A DNA stretch of 64,000 nt from Micrasema longulum (GCA_022494885.1 JAGVSM010001368.1:62001-126000), one strand, 5' to 3'. Counted from the stretch's first letter, positions 1 to 14,300 are shown. Made by a program: numbers and translations. The notes: generated by a model from the sequence alone, not told the origin.

Positions 1-1072
1 GGTAAAGGTGTAAAGTGGGTTTTGCATGTTGGTTTGATTGGTGTCCTGACAAAAAAATGGATACGTCTCAAACCATTATATACAAATATTTAACAGCATG
101 TTATAGATAGATTAAATTTAAATCGCGGTTTATGAAACTTAAGAGTAACTCATTTTTTGACAAAAAACATTGATCTAGTATTATGGAAACCAAAATGAAG
201 ACCCACGGTCTATGTATGGTATGTGGAGGGAGTGCTTTCTGGTATATCTTTTTGGTATGTGGAGGGAGTGCTTTCATTGTAATAAGTCTCAAGGACCCGA
301 TGTTTCAACAGAGACGAATGAAACTACGCAAAAAGCAGATTCGTTAAACACGTATGCAAATATAATTCATTAAATAAATACCTTATATTTTTTTAAAAAT
401 ATAATAAGTATTCCATAAAGTACTAAATTATATTTTTTTTATGTTTGAATCACTAACTATGTGGAACATTATTATTTAATATATTAAAATAAAATAAAAT
501 CATTTTGTTTTTATGTACCACTTACATTATAAAACATATTTAAAATGGGATAAAACAAAGTGATTTTATTTTATTTGAATAAATATAATATTTTTTTATT
601 CGTGTTCTTTCAATTTAGATCTTCCGTCTCTTTTGATAATCAAATTATTTTGGAATTATGCAATTTATTGTTCGTTTTCTGAAACAATGTGTATTCGGGG
701 ACCGATCCACAGTTTTTTAATTTTTGAAAACGTCATACATTGTTTTAATTATTACAATTTTTAATACGATTAAGGGTTATATATCTAAACACATTATAAC
801 GTCAAGTAATCTCATGTGTCGTCTAGTTAGAAAAGTCATCATGTGCTTTTTAATGTTTGAAGTAGTAAGATAAGACATTGCAGTGTTTCTCCTTAAAAGT
901 CTTTTCTATAACATTTTTGCTCTCCTGCATTTTTTTGCTTTTTAAATGAGTAAGTGTTAATATTGTCTAGTATCTTATTTGTATACGTCAGCATTTTTGG
1001 TTAAAGTTATTTCATCGTCACTCTCCTAATGCTAATTTATATTCAATTGTGTCAATTACCTGGATTTAATTA
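1..1072. other. A+T-rich stretch without recognisable gene
   Basis: No exon with chitin-binding cysteines, no long ORF and no transposon coding is visible. It should lie inside an intron of the leftward obst-B gene, whose next exon must be further left. The only structure seen is a short tandem duplication at 218-275. Confidence 0.6.
218..275. repeat. Short direct duplication (36-bp period)
   Basis: A 22-base word containing TATGTGGAGGGAGTGCTTTC occurs at 218-239 and again at 254-275, separated by 14 bases that include TATATCTTTTT. This is a local tandem duplication with no sign of function. Confidence 0.8.
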
Positions 1073-1079
1073 TTACTTA

Positions 1080-1366
1080 GGTCTCTGAGATGGTTTGGTT
1101 ATGTAGAACAAATGGACGACGAAAGAATGGAAAAACAAGTATATATGCCGAAAATAAACGGTAACGTGAAACGAGAATGACCAAAGAAGACGTGACATGA
1201 TCAGATAAACCAAATTTTTTAGTCTGGTCATGTCAAAAGCAGACAGAACCGAAGGGCATGTGTGACAAAATGTATTAATGTAAAGGAAGCTAGGAATATA
1301 AGCCATGATAGACGTGTGTGGTGGTCTATTCTCTCTGCCCTACGTTGAAATAGCGTGATGGTAGTA
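1080..1366 (+). mobile_element. RTE-type LINE, decayed 3' end
   Basis: The plus strand matches the better preserved element at 29,540-30,040 almost base for base in its last 285 bases (LRWFG..., RRACMT..., VWRSILSA region). It carries in-frame stops, including one in the GRPRKTW region, and ends in a GTAGTAGTAG simple repeat typical of an RTE tail. It is only a 5'-truncated, dead copy. Confidence 0.8.
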
Positions 1367-1499
1367 GTAGCAGTATATGTAAATTATCACTTTACATACA
1401 CACATTTTCAATCCCAGGATTAATATTCTTCACAAAAATATTTATTATGATAGGGGTTCAATTTCGCTTGATGTATATAAATTTATTTAATTAATTAAT

Positions 1500-2058
1500 T
1501 TAATACTTTAAATACATATAAGGGCGGGCATATTGCCTTAGGCAATTTCTCCCTACTTACCCAAACCGTTCAGTTTGAGAAAATTATAAATACATGGACA
1601 TATTGAATCCTACAATTTTATACAATAATTTAAAACAAAGATTAACAAAAATAAATATGAAAAAAAATAAATTAACACTATACTATGAAGAGAGGAGAGG
1701 GGGTGGGAAGGAAAGAAGAAGGATAAAGGAACAATTTAAATATTTAGATAGTGACATTTCAATCTTGACTTAAATGTAAATAAAGAAGGTGCGTCTCTTA
1801 CATTAGTGGGTAGATTATTTCACAATCGAGCGGCTACTACTGTGAAAGAGGAGGCAAGAAAATTAGAGCGACGACTGGGTATTAAAAGGGTTCTCTCGTT
1901 ACTAGAACGAAGAGATAGTCCATGTTGTGAAAGAGGTTGGATGAGCTCTCTCAGATAAATAGGCGAAGTGGGATTATTTAAAATATTGTGAAGAAGTGAT
2001 AGAATGTGAATGTTTCTTCTATGGCTGATACTGAGCCAGTGTAGTTGCGTGCGATACT
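1500..2058 (-). mobile_element. CR1-like LINE, 5'-truncated 3' end
   Basis: On the minus strand the C-terminal tail of a LINE reverse transcriptase reads TQLHWLSISHRRNIHILSLL, continues to AARL, has TGA where W is expected, then NNLPTNVRDAPSLFTFKSRL, with a stop at 1736-1738. An untranslated tail follows to about 1500. A second copy of the same 3' end, on the plus strand, is at 39,440-39,870 and shares the TGA. The element is 5'-truncated at a perfect inverted repeat (2028-2080) and sits in the obst-B intron just downstream of exon 4. Confidence 0.8.
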
Positions 2059-2080
2059 CGCAACTACACTGGCTCAGTAT
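2028..2080. repeat. Perfect 22-bp inverted repeat at LINE 5' junction
   Basis: Arms 2028-2049 and 2059-2080 are exact reverse complements (core CTGAGCCAGTGTAGTTGCG) around a 9-base spacer. The left arm is the start of the LINE coding remnant read on the minus strand. The right arm is the same LINE segment in opposite orientation, so this looks like a short inverted duplication made at insertion. Confidence 0.9.
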
Positions 2081-2142
2081 ATACATATATTGCACAAGCG
2101 AATTCTAGTTTTGATCGATGAATTTTTGGTTTTTTTATTTAC

Positions 2143-2343
2143 CTTTCGTTCCACATCCCTTTTTCTTGGCTTCATCGGCCCAAGTGCAAATTCCGGTTTT
2201 GTCATTAAACACCAAACCAGCTGGGCAGGTGATGGAGTTAAACTTTCCATCAACGCAGTAGAAGAAGTTGTCGCAGATCGTAACATCAGCATGGGCAAAA
2301 TATCCGTGGAGACGAGGACAGTGCAGGGTTGGTTTGGGCTCCT
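2143..2343 (-). CDS. obst-B: obst-B exon 4 (second CBM14 domain)
   Basis: The acceptor TTTTCAG ends at 2344 and the donor GTAAAT starts at 2142. The exon is 201 bases, entering with two bases and leaving with one. It codes for QEPKPTLHCPRLHGYFAHAD through AKKKGCGTK and carries all six cysteines of CBM14 domain 2, with the conserved aromatic run FFYCVDG. Its G+C content is clearly higher than the flanking intron. The next exon is not found between 1 and 2142. Confidence 0.92.
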
Positions 2344-5300
2344 CTGAAAAAACACATCAAGAGAATATGTAAATTGTTGTGAATATCTTATTAGATTTAT
2401 TAACTACGGCTGTCTGCAGATAATAATGAATTGAATTTCAGGCGTACCACAGGGTTTAATTTTTGGTCCTTCTCAATTTGTTTTTATACTCATTCATTAT
2501 TAAGGAGAATTTAAAGCTTACTAATATTTAAATACACATATTTACAAAACTTTTCGTTTAGAAGAGAAAATATACTCGATAAAAACTGATCTTATTCGAT
2601 ATTCAACTTGTTTGAGTTATTAACTTATACATTTATTTATTTATTTATTAACGGACATTGTCCATGTATACAATTTATCGGGTTTTAATAAAACAATAAA
2701 ATAATCGTTTAAAACATTAAAAAAAAGAAAAGAAGCATTGACAAACATAAGGGACATCAAGACATGATCTGGACTATTTATTTAGTGCTCGTTTCAATCG
2801 TTGTAAACTTAAACCAAAAAAATTTCAGATCTTGTCTTGAGTTAACAATACGACAAAGACGGGTCATTGGAGAATTAAATATTTTTGTAATGTACATAAT
2901 AGTATAAAAGAAAGAAATTGCATCGAATTGAAATTGAAACTTAAATAAATAATTTTTTTACATGCCGAATGTTAAATGCTTGAAAAAATACAAAAATCTT
3001 TAAAAAAAGACTATCCGAAAGGATTTTACACGCCATCATGACCCAAACAGGCATTTTCGTTTCAATTCTAAACGTTACGCCTGGCTGCGGTCGAAGAACG
3101 ATCAAATACGTATAGGGCATGACTAAGCGTTTGGGCACACGTTGAGTGTCATCATTTTTGATGGCTCGGGGCATGTTTATGTGTATTAATATGTCAATGG
3201 CCTTCATTATTTTACAACAAATTAGTCAACAATGTATTCTCCTTATATCCTCGATTGAACGCAAACAAAACGGGGTGTCGAAAATGCTTACTTTCGTCCA
3301 CTTGACACACTATTTTGAAGGCTTGTAATCAAATCAAATAATATTTGTATCATAAAAGCAAGCACAATATCTTGTGGAACAGATAATTTTCTTCCAGGTA
3401 GCGGATAAGTTCTTTTTGTTTTTTCTAGTTCCCATTTATAAATTTGAAAAGAAAACTAACAAATACCAAATACTATTTTTTTCGATGTTTATGTTTATTC
3501 ATAAGATACTTTGATTTATAATTCCTTTACGTACGGTGATGTAACATGGTGTTCCCACCAGTAAAAGACGAAATATTCTAAAGCTCAGATATTTTAAAAA
3601 TAACACGATTAAAAAAAAACATGGATAGGTATATACTGTTTGATAATATATTTTCCATAATTAAAAAAAAACATATTATTTAGCCCTGTAATAGCAAAAC
3701 AAATTTAAGATCATTAATACGCAGGTCATCTCAGATGTGTGCATCCCTCATACTGTCAATAACTGACTGAACCTCTTTCACACAAACACCGGCCACATAA
3801 CAGCGTCTCTGTCTTCCTCGTTATGAGTTCTATACTCGTGCTCTCTCTTATACAGATTTATTTATGTATAGCGTCTCATTCATTCCTCGCATAGCAAGGA
3901 TAAATACTTTTATGCTTTAAAATCCAGCGTACTTTTACAAATTTAACATTCAAAATCCGATGTGAAAATGTATATTTAAAGATTTAAAAAAATACAAGTT
4001 CATCGTTAAAAAAAAAGAGATAAAATAATAATACTAATAATTATGGATAACTTATATAGCGCCATTTTCGTAATAAAATACCTCAAGGGCGCTTTACAAA
4101 GTGATTATATAAAGATATAAATTTAATTTTAACTTTTTAATTTATGAAAAATAATGTACTTTTTCATATTACTTTTCCTCCAAATGCCAAGAATTTATTG
4201 AAATGATTTAGAGAACAAGTGGGTTTTAAGTTTCTTCCGAAACATCACTTCACTCTCACAGTTTCGGATTTCTGCTGGGAGAGCATTCCATGCCGTAGGG
4301 CCTGCGACCGCAAATGCACGTTTGCCGAATTTAGTGCGCTGTTTGCGTAGAGGTATAATAACTTTTCCTTTCGATGTAGATCTGGAATGCAGAGTTCCCT
4401 TAGATATTCTGGAGCAGAGTTGTGCAGTGACTTATACATAAGCCAACAGAGTTCGTATTCCACCCTCTGTGGAAAACGTAGCCAGTGCAATTCCCGAAGT
4501 AGTGGAGTGATATGACTGAACTTAGAGATTCCGAAAATAAGTCTCGCTGCGGCATTCAATACAGATTGTAGGCGAGTCATTTTGTTCATTGGTAGACCTG
4601 CATAGATACCATTACAATAATCGACTCTAGACACTACAAACGCATTTATCAATTGACGGGCGGCATCAACCGGCAAATTTTTGCGTATGCATTTAATTTG
4701 TCTCAGCTGGTAGAAGCATGAACTTATCGTTCTACTAATTTGAGCGTCAAGAGAACGGTTAGAATTAAGTAAGACTCCCAGTAGTTTAACGGTGGGTAAA
4801 GCGGTACTCCTTACATCGGGTAGTGCCGTATCCTGAATCAAATTCTGTCGTCTGGCTGAAGCCATCCATAGTTGTTCCGTTTTAGATGGATTAAGTGTTA
4901 GTCTATTTTCAGCCATCCAGTTTCCTATTTTCTCAATGCATCCATTAATCAAATCAACAAGCGCATTTCTCTCGCTCGGTTTACAATAAAAATAAATCTA
5001 TATATCAAGAAATATATTTATGTAGACTAGTGTGACATCACAGCCACACAAGAGGTAATGGTGGAATTGCCAATAAATTAATAAATTTATTGAGCTGAAT
5101 TAAATACTACTTACGACGGTTAGGCCTCTGAGAGCAATCGATATTGAAGGGCAGGTCACATTTCTCCTGATCAGGACTGTAGTCATTGAAAACCATTCCA
5201 TCGGGACACAGCTTCTCAGTTATGGCACCTTCCCTGGAATAAAAACATTAATTTTACTCCATACTCATATTATAAATGCAAAAATATGTTTGTCTCTTTG

Positions 5301-8300
5301 TTTGTGCTTCCTTCACGTCGCAACGGAGCGACCGATCGACATTATTCTAAACATATAAATAGCCGGCAGAAAAGTGACTTAAGCTACGTTTTGTCCGGAA
5401 AAAATCACTCCCTTGGGAAAATTGACGAAGGGGGGGGGGGAGGGGTAGGGCTAAAAAATCGATTTACATCGAAACTATTCAGCTAATGAGTCGAGTCTTT
5501 TTGTCATGTTGTTCTTCTTTAGACGGAAAGTGTGAAGTAGGGGGGATACAATCTTTAAAACTAGACACGAGTTAGTTAATTATACCTTGAAAAATAAGCT
5601 TGTGTAGCTTTAAAACCGGTCGGTAGAATAAAAGTTATTTTATCTCAATATTTTGAGTTTGTCCAAATGTTTGTAGATAAAAGATTGAATGTTGTTATTA
5701 AACCAAACCGGTCCAAGAAAATGTTTTAAAATTAGAAATTGTTAGTATGTGAAATAATCGAATCAGATGAATCTCTTCACATCAATAAAGGTTTCACAGC
5801 TCTTTAACTTCACTAAAATTGATAAAATTATAATAAAAAGAATTGAAGAAATATGAATGTTTAAATATAAGCAAAATTATTAATGTTACACTGTGTCAAA
5901 AGTGACCACTTATCAAGCCCATGGGAGGTCATAAGCCCTATTAATGCCCAGACTTCAATATTTCCTTCTCTGTTCTTCATCCCTGTTGTAATTTGTTAAA
6001 GTTGTTTTACGTTTATTTAAGTAAAATGTCAGCGCGTTTGCCTACCATGCAGAAGGTCTTGGGTTCGATTCCCGATATGTTTGATTTGAAATATGTATTT
6101 CAAAGGGTGTTTTTACACCAGAATATTTCATGATCCCTGGATTGGTACCTGAAGCATAAGACTGATCATCTCACCTTCATGTTACAAAAAATTGATCAAG
6201 ATACGCTGCGATTGGTATACCAATGCAGTGCCCTATCCACCATTAGGTGCGGAAAGGGAAAGATGATGATTACCGTAATAAAAATCAATTGTACATGAAT
6301 ACCTCAAAATGTTATTCAATGACATTTACTAAAAGTACAAAAATTTTTACGAACAATTATACGATCAAAGATAATTCCATATCACGGTGTAGCGAAATTA
6401 GAGACTTAGGAGTTATTTTTGATAATAGATTGCTGTTCGGGTCTCATATAAATTCTATTGTTGAAAAAGCTTACCAAATGCTGGGCTTCATTTTCAGAAT
6501 TTCCAAATCTTTTATCTTTTAAAAAACCAAATACATTAAAAACTTTATACAACACTTTTGTACGCAGTAACTTGGAGTTTGCATCCGTTGTGTGGAGCCC
6601 ACAATACATAACAAACATAGAAAGGATTGAAAATCTTCAACGAAAATTTTTAAAATACCTAGATTATAAAAAAACAATAAAAACCAATCTCCCAAACAAA
6701 ATAGGTATTGTTCTCTTGAAAATAGACACACTGTATCTGAATTATGCTATTTACATAAATTATTAAATAATAAAGTAGACTCTTTTAACTTACTCTCCAC
6801 AATTAATCTGAATGTCCCCTTTCGCGTGACAAGAAATGAGTATTTATTCCATCTGCCAGTCTGTAGCACTAACTATGCACAACACTCTTTCCTCTATCGT
6901 TCTTGCTCTAATTATAATGTTTTTTTTTTCATCTATTGATATAGTTTACATGTCCCTTAATTTATTTAAAAATAAATTAAGATTGATTATTTCGGGCTGC
7001 GATACGATCCCACTTACTATTTAATGATGCACACACCTGAACACTTACTCCCACAATAATACACATAAACACATCCTTTTGTTGTAACACAATATAATTT
7101 TTTATTTTTTTTTGAAAAAAGAAATATTTGCGTTCTTATGATTTACCTAAATATTTAATTTTGAGGGCCATTTTCAACGAGTTTTAAATAACTCACTATT
7201 AGAAAATGGAATCGAGTTGGGGTAGAGTGGGATTCTAACCATATGTATTATTTTTATTTAGAAACTTCACTGGTCGGTCTTTAAACTGTATTTTTTTAAA
7301 AAAACGTTATTATATCATTGTCGACTGTTTGTTTTTTTAAAATAAATATATATGTGTGAAGATAAAAATGAATGAACATTTTTGTTGATTACCTATAAAA
7401 TAAATTACCGCACGCCACTGTAGCATACGTAGTGACCATCGATATGAAGAAGGTTGAGCAGTTTGCTCTGAATAAGTATCACCTTGTCACTTCATTCAGA
7501 TGATCGATCAATTTTTTTGTATTTTTACCTGCATTCATAATATTTGTCGCATTGCTCAGCGTCAGCAAAGTATCCGTTCGGCTCGGGACACTGACTGCTG
7601 GTCTGAACGTCTTCATCACTGTCCTTTGGTTGGGCCTTCTCCTTTTGGCTCGTCTTCCTTCTTGCTGCGTCATTCTTGCGGGGCACTTGGCCGGAGACGG
7701 CAACTAAAAAGAATTGTAAAAAACCGTTTCAATTTATTATTCGTTCATTTTTTCAAATTTATTTATTTAAATTTTTGTTTTTTTACAATATACATAAAAG
7801 GTAAATAGAATATACAAAAAATAAAGGAAATGTACAGAGCAATGAAAAACATATTAACAGTAATTTTCTCCACGGACTGGCGGTGGGCTTCTTTGAAGCT
7901 GGATTTCAAATGTGGATTAGTCGTCAACAAAAATGCGTTAAAAATTCTAGTGATTACGTTAGAAAATAGATAAGAAATTTGGCTTTCCAATGATGTGTTT
8001 TTTAGTTCAAATAAAAAATGCCTTAAACCTGAAAAAAATTTAGAACCTTATTTTTTACACTACCCTCGTATAAGTACATTGATTTAACTTAACCCAAGCA
8101 ATCTTAGACACAACAATATTTTGAGTTTGTCTAAATTTTTGTAGACAAAGATTGGATTTGACCCCCTAGGAAGCTAAAAATAAAATTTTATCGAAGGCAA
8201 GGCATCTAGAGGGTTTATGGCCTGTCATTGAATGGTTTAAGTGGCCACTTTACACGTTGTTGATAAATCCATCTGGTCCAAAAAGAAGTAAAAAATAAAA

Positions 8301-11300
8301 ATATATTTTCAGGCTTTGCCTAGTGCGCATGTGAAGTAAATCAATCTGATGAATCACAACTGCATCAATTAAGGTTTCAACTTTTGACTTCATAAACATC
8401 AATAGATGGAAGAGTTGAAATAATATAAATGTTCAAATATAGACAGAATGGTGGATGTCAACACAATATATTTTTTGAATTAACATTATCTACATAAATG
8501 TAAAAAGCAGACGATAACAACAATACCCCATTTAAATAGCAAAGACAAATGCAGGACAGTCAAAAATATTATACAGTGGACTTTGACATGAAGTACGAAG
8601 TAGACTCGAGAGAGGCTCGATGATTTGGGGACCGTATGAAATGAAGTACTCTGTTATGGTTGAGAGGGTTCACAATAAATTTCTTCGGCTTCTCTACATG
8701 AGGGAGTACAGATATTATCCATGGCTTTATCCCACTGAGTTCCTCCAGGGTATGCTCGGTTACAGCAGTTTGAAGACCAGAAGGAATGTGTATTTAACGT
8801 AGAAAGACTATCTCTATGCTAAATTATCGGCTCGACTATGGGATCATCTTCCACCCACCATCAAAGATGTTACTACATTGTCTCTGTTTAAATCACATCT
8901 GAAGAAACATCTCCTTTCTCTTCCTTAATCTCTCCTTCTTTCAAAAAACATTTAAGTTTGTGAGTGAAAATTCTTGATGGAAGTTCATTGTAATTTATTT
9001 TATAAATAAAACACGAGTGATACTTTAATTCACAAATTTGGAATATCCAGTGACCGGTTTCATCGCTTTCGCGACATCTTCGAGACTGGTATCTTTATTA
9101 AAAAGTTAAATGTATTCATACAGAACAGAGGTAAGGATACATAATTCAAAGTTATATGTAAGTAAAATAACTTAAGATAAAAATAACTTTATTTAATTTA
9201 CTTACATATAATTTACTTCACATTATGACTTTACTTACCAGACAAGACATAACATGCCTTGAGTTTGCAATATGTGTCTTTAACCCTAACGGGTTCTTAA
9301 AATTATAAATAAATATAAATAAAAAAAAGAGAAATCCCTGAAAAGTTAACTATTTAAATCTTTAGCAACCTTGATTTTGACACCTGAGGCTTATTTTTAA
9401 ATCCAAGTACTTTCATATCATGACCTAACCTTGCTCGAGTGTCGTACATTGAATTGTGTGCACATAATGTCACCATCAAGGCGATGTTAACGAAAGGTAA
9501 TACGTCGAAAAAACATGGCTTGTCAAGCCAGTTTACTTGCGCGCTCAGTTCTAGGAAACGTTAAACTTCAACAAACCAGCAGCTCAATTGTAGGTGTTTA
9601 TCGGTGTCGATTAAAAGTCCTTTAGAAACATCGCCGATAACGATGAAAGTGAACCGCGATAATAATCTCGCGCGTGCGCATTGGAAAGTTTAGTTTATCG
9701 CGGTCATGTGGCTAAAAGCCAAACGTCCAAGTTTCAAAGTCAACGCGAGTCAAGTTTCAGTTGGTCCGTTTGTCATTTGTTTTACATTTTGAAAGGTTTA
9801 CTTTCCTTAAAGCGTGGCAATATTAAAAAATATGATAATCCCCTATCGACAAATTTAAGTCAACGTTCCATTGGAATCGGTCAAACGATGAACAATCGCA
9901 GTGAAAAACTTTTAATGCGTCGGTAGCTCAATTACAAATAACTATTGACGCGCTTAAAAACATGCTAGGCATTTGAGCGATCACAATGAACAATAATTAT
10001 TTTCATTTGTATTTTTTATTTTTTCTCTATCTATCCTCGCCTCTGTTGTACACACCATGATTTGGTCTGACACACGTTTTGTATATCCGATTTATGTTTC
10101 CAATATTCATGTGTTCATTGTACTATACGACATTTCTTAGGCATCCTGATGTTTACTAACTGAGATGGATGTGTTCTCATCATCACCATGGCAGCATCAT
10201 CTGCATGGCATGTGATGTTAATGACCTTATCTATCTTAGTGGATTCACTACTTTTTTTTATTCTTAAAAGCGTTTTTTTATATTTATTATTCAGCTTGTG
10301 TAAGAAAAGGTTTAAGGCGTATATATTGTTGTTGTATATTTAGTTATAAAGGTGCTTAACTTAATTGTTTCTTTGTTGTTCTCAATATGTGTTATTATCT
10401 AAATGCTAATATTATTTACGTCCCTAATTGAGTTGTTGTAACTACTGGGAATGTAATCCAACGTATTTACACTTGTAAAATACTTTGTGATTTATTATAT
10501 GATTAATAAATAAAAAAATATATAAAAAAAATATTGAATATGCTTGAGTTATCGCAGTCATAAGTCAACGCGTGTGTAATCTCTAAGTCAACGCTCGTGT
10601 CGGTAGGATTTTTTGTTTTCCTTGTAAATAAATACAGTTCATTGGCTAAAAATTGGCGTTCACAATAAAAAATAATACAACATATTAAAAAAATTAAATG
10701 ACAATTACTATGGCGACTGCTTTTCTTGACATTTGGCTTGCCAACCGCTGGCTAAATGCAATAAATAGCATGATAAATAATAAACAAATAAATAAAAATT
10801 GCGGCATTGGCATATTTTCCATATTTACACCGGTAAAATTCAAATATGGGATTGCGCAGCAGGATTATACGTCGCGAAACGTAAATATTTTGACATTTAA
10901 TATAAGTGTTCACGGATGTTGCATTATGATCGCGAATACGATAAACAACCATGGCGAGAAATCGTTATCATGTCGCTTATTAGCACGTCTATAGTTATTT
11001 GTGATTAAGCTATAGGGCACGTTGTGATTTATCTAGACAAGATATGTTAAACGAATAATTAGATAAGATAAAAAAAACTCCTTGATATGACATACCCCAT
11101 TGAGGACAAATCTCAGAGTAATAATTCTCTATAGAAGCCATTTAGCGCCATTGCATAGAACAAAAGCTTTGAAATTTTTGGTTTGATTTTTATTTTAACA
11201 ACAAACGTGTAACGGACGATTTCGGTTTATGCTTGCAATTCTAGACCCGAGTACCTACGGCCCGTTATATTTACTTAACTATTTTATTTTATGTGATGTA

Positions 11301-14300
11301 TTATGGTTCACAAACAATAAACAATACATGAGTCATTTGTATAATAATCACAATTTGTTATGTTTAGATATTGTTCAGCAATTATACGTGAACATAAAAT
11401 GAACAAATAAGTAAGAAAAATGTTTGTGTTTTATGTATACATATTTTATTTTAATTCCCTAACTTAACTAAATTATTTTATCATTATGAAAACTATTACA
11501 GTAAATTATACGAGTACTAACCGGTTAAAAAAAATTATTTGTATTGCTTTAAGCTGTAGCGAGCTTTGTGGTTAATAATTATAGAATGGTTTTCTCCGTA
11601 TGGGTGACTCCATTAGCTAGTGGCGTGTTATGTGTTACTCCAAGGGACAAACGCCGTTTTCATATTTGTAAATTTAACAATAAATAAATATATGTTTTTG
11701 ATCTCCCATCCACTATCAACGATGTTTTTACAGTATTTCTGTTTAAGTCAGTTCTGAAAAAACATCTTCTTTTTCTTCCTCAATCTATCCTGCTTTCCTT
11801 TTAATGCTTTTTTCCATTGAGTACTAGTATTCATTTAAGGTTATTTATATGCAAATACCGTTTTGTCTATTTTTGCATATCTTAAGTATATTTTTCTATT
11901 GAATGTGTTTTGAAGTTTAAAATTTGTTGATAAGGGCCTTAATCATTTATACCTAAACCTAATTTAAACCTGGTATAAAGTGGTACCTAGGACATAAAAT
12001 TCAACGAAATTTGAAATTTTGTAGAAATTTATTTTATATATTTTTATTCAATCTTACACGTTTATTTTATTAGTTAGTAGGAAGAAATTGTTATTTTACA
12101 ATAAGTTTACCAATGTTCAATTTATATTATGTACAAAAAGTTGAACAAATATTTTTTTTTGAAACATGAAATAAATTGAAATGCAAGACGAATAATGCGC
12201 CTGTACCGGTTGACCTTATGAAATTATTCCTCTCGCGTACTAAGAATTATACAGGTGGCCGGAGAACTGACGTCCAAAAGTAAAAGCGTGGGTATTCTAC
12301 GAAAAAGCACTATGTCAAAATTTTGCTGTTTTGACTTAATGATGAGGTTATACTGTTGAAAAAATACTCTACAATTTGCAAATACGCACAAGTCCAGTCT
12401 ACACTACAAGTCGAGATATTTTCTGTAATTAGTCAATATAACATAAATCCGTTCAGGGAAAAAGCGCCAAGGGACAAGGAACGCCGTACTGGTGGGCCAT
12501 CAATAACAATATTTCGGATGTATTCAGCGGAGCTTATGGAGTAGTACTGACTTGAGAAAAGGTGAAATTGTTTGTGCTTGCTGTGAAATGCTCAGGGGCA
12601 AACGTGGCCATTATTTTCTTTCTTCTCTCTTTTTGCTAATTAATTATTATTTTACCTTATGTAATAGGCACTGTACATTAGATAAAATTATTAAATAACT
12701 TTTTCGATTAAATAAAAAAAACATTTCTCTCAAAGTGACTATAGTAGGTACAATGTGACTTCAATTTGAATTCCTTACTGTGGTATTATGCATCAGCGAA
12801 AATGAACTAAGTCATGTCAATCCACTATTATTTTGAAAAAAATGTTCTGAAAATTCAGTTATTATTTGTTAAACTATTTAATAAAATATAGTTAATAGAT
12901 CAATTTACCAATTTTTCAAGTTGGCTTAGTAATGTTTAGTGTATAAAAAAAAGTTATTTCGTTACAAACTTTGAACTTCAATCATCTCACAAGTAGTGAT
13001 TTTGACGAAATGAAGGTGCCTCATATTGAAAAGTATCCGAATCACTCGATTCAATGAATTGTAAAAGTACAATAAAAAAGGGTTACAACAAAAAAAACTG
13101 AAATAACCTTCTAGAAATTAAAAAACAATTATTCAAAACCGATCCGGTCGAAAATTTTCAAAAATCCATCAAAAAATCATAACTCGAAAACTACGCGAAA
13201 TCGCGGAACATACATGAAGGTGGTTCGGATACTCCTCAATATGAGGCATCTACATTTTACCTTTGGACGTCACTTCTCCGGCCACCCTGTATAATTGAAA
13301 TGTACAGTAGCGTTTTCAGTATTCGGTACCAAGTGTTAAAAATATATTACGCAGGTGCGTTCAGGTATGCGACGATTGTACCAAGAGACACGTTACCTAA
13401 CTAGTTAACAAAAAAAAACTTATCTTAATTTTTGTTTTGTACACCATTTTGTGAAAAAGACCTTAATTATGTTGTTACAATCAATATGGCGTAAAGTTTC
13501 CGCAAACCAAGTTTTGTAAAATTTCCATTGAAAATATAGTCCAACAAAAAATGATGATTGATTGATTTGATGTTTATTTTGTAGAACTCCATATTTAAAC
13601 TTATATTATTAGAAATCAAACACTGATTTGAGTCCACTGAACACTATATTTTATTTTACTATAAAGTGTTCAGTAGACTCAAATATATATTTTAATTTAT
13701 TATTTATTTATTTATTAACGGACATTGTCAATGTTTACAATTTGTAGGGTTTAAATATTACAATAAAAGAATAGTTAAAAACATTTAAAAAAAAAAAAGA
13801 AGCATTGACAAACATAAGGGACATCGAGACAAGATCTGTACTATTTATTTAATGCTCGTTTAAATCGTTGTAAACTTAAACCAAAAAAGTCCAGATCTTG
13901 TCTTGAGTTAACAATACGACAAAGACGGGTCATTGGAGAATTAAGGCCATAGTTTGTTCTATGCTGATCGATGAACAGTACTTCTTTGTTTCTCAATCTA
14001 CGAGTCGGAATATTGAATTTTACTTGTCCCAGTAATGATGGAACATCGTATATACCATTTAGTATGCCAAACATATATTTGGATTCTACGTTTTTGTAGA
14101 CTAGAAATATTTAACACTCTATTTCAGCATAAGAATAATTATTATTAATAATTATTAATCATTAATTATAAACTATAAAGCTTCATTAATTATCTCACAA
14201 TAGATACATTTATGTCAATAAATACTTTGTTTTTTTTCCCCAAAATTCAAATATAAATACCTAAATTCCCCATTACCTATTAAACACTTAGCCTTACCCT

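Noticed and set aside
2045..2347. 100-codon plus-strand frame
   Set aside because: Antisense to obst-B exon 4, whose minus-strand reading has CBM14 cysteines and splice sites.
7479..7703. 74-codon ATG frame on the minus strand overlapping exon 2
   Set aside because: It is a shifted frame of exon 2. The correct frame carries the CBM14 cysteines and joins its neighbours.
10698..10994. 98-codon frame in the CpG-containing intron block as an exon
   Set aside because: No splice support in frame with obst-B, no family motif, and an overlapping minus-strand frame of similar quality.
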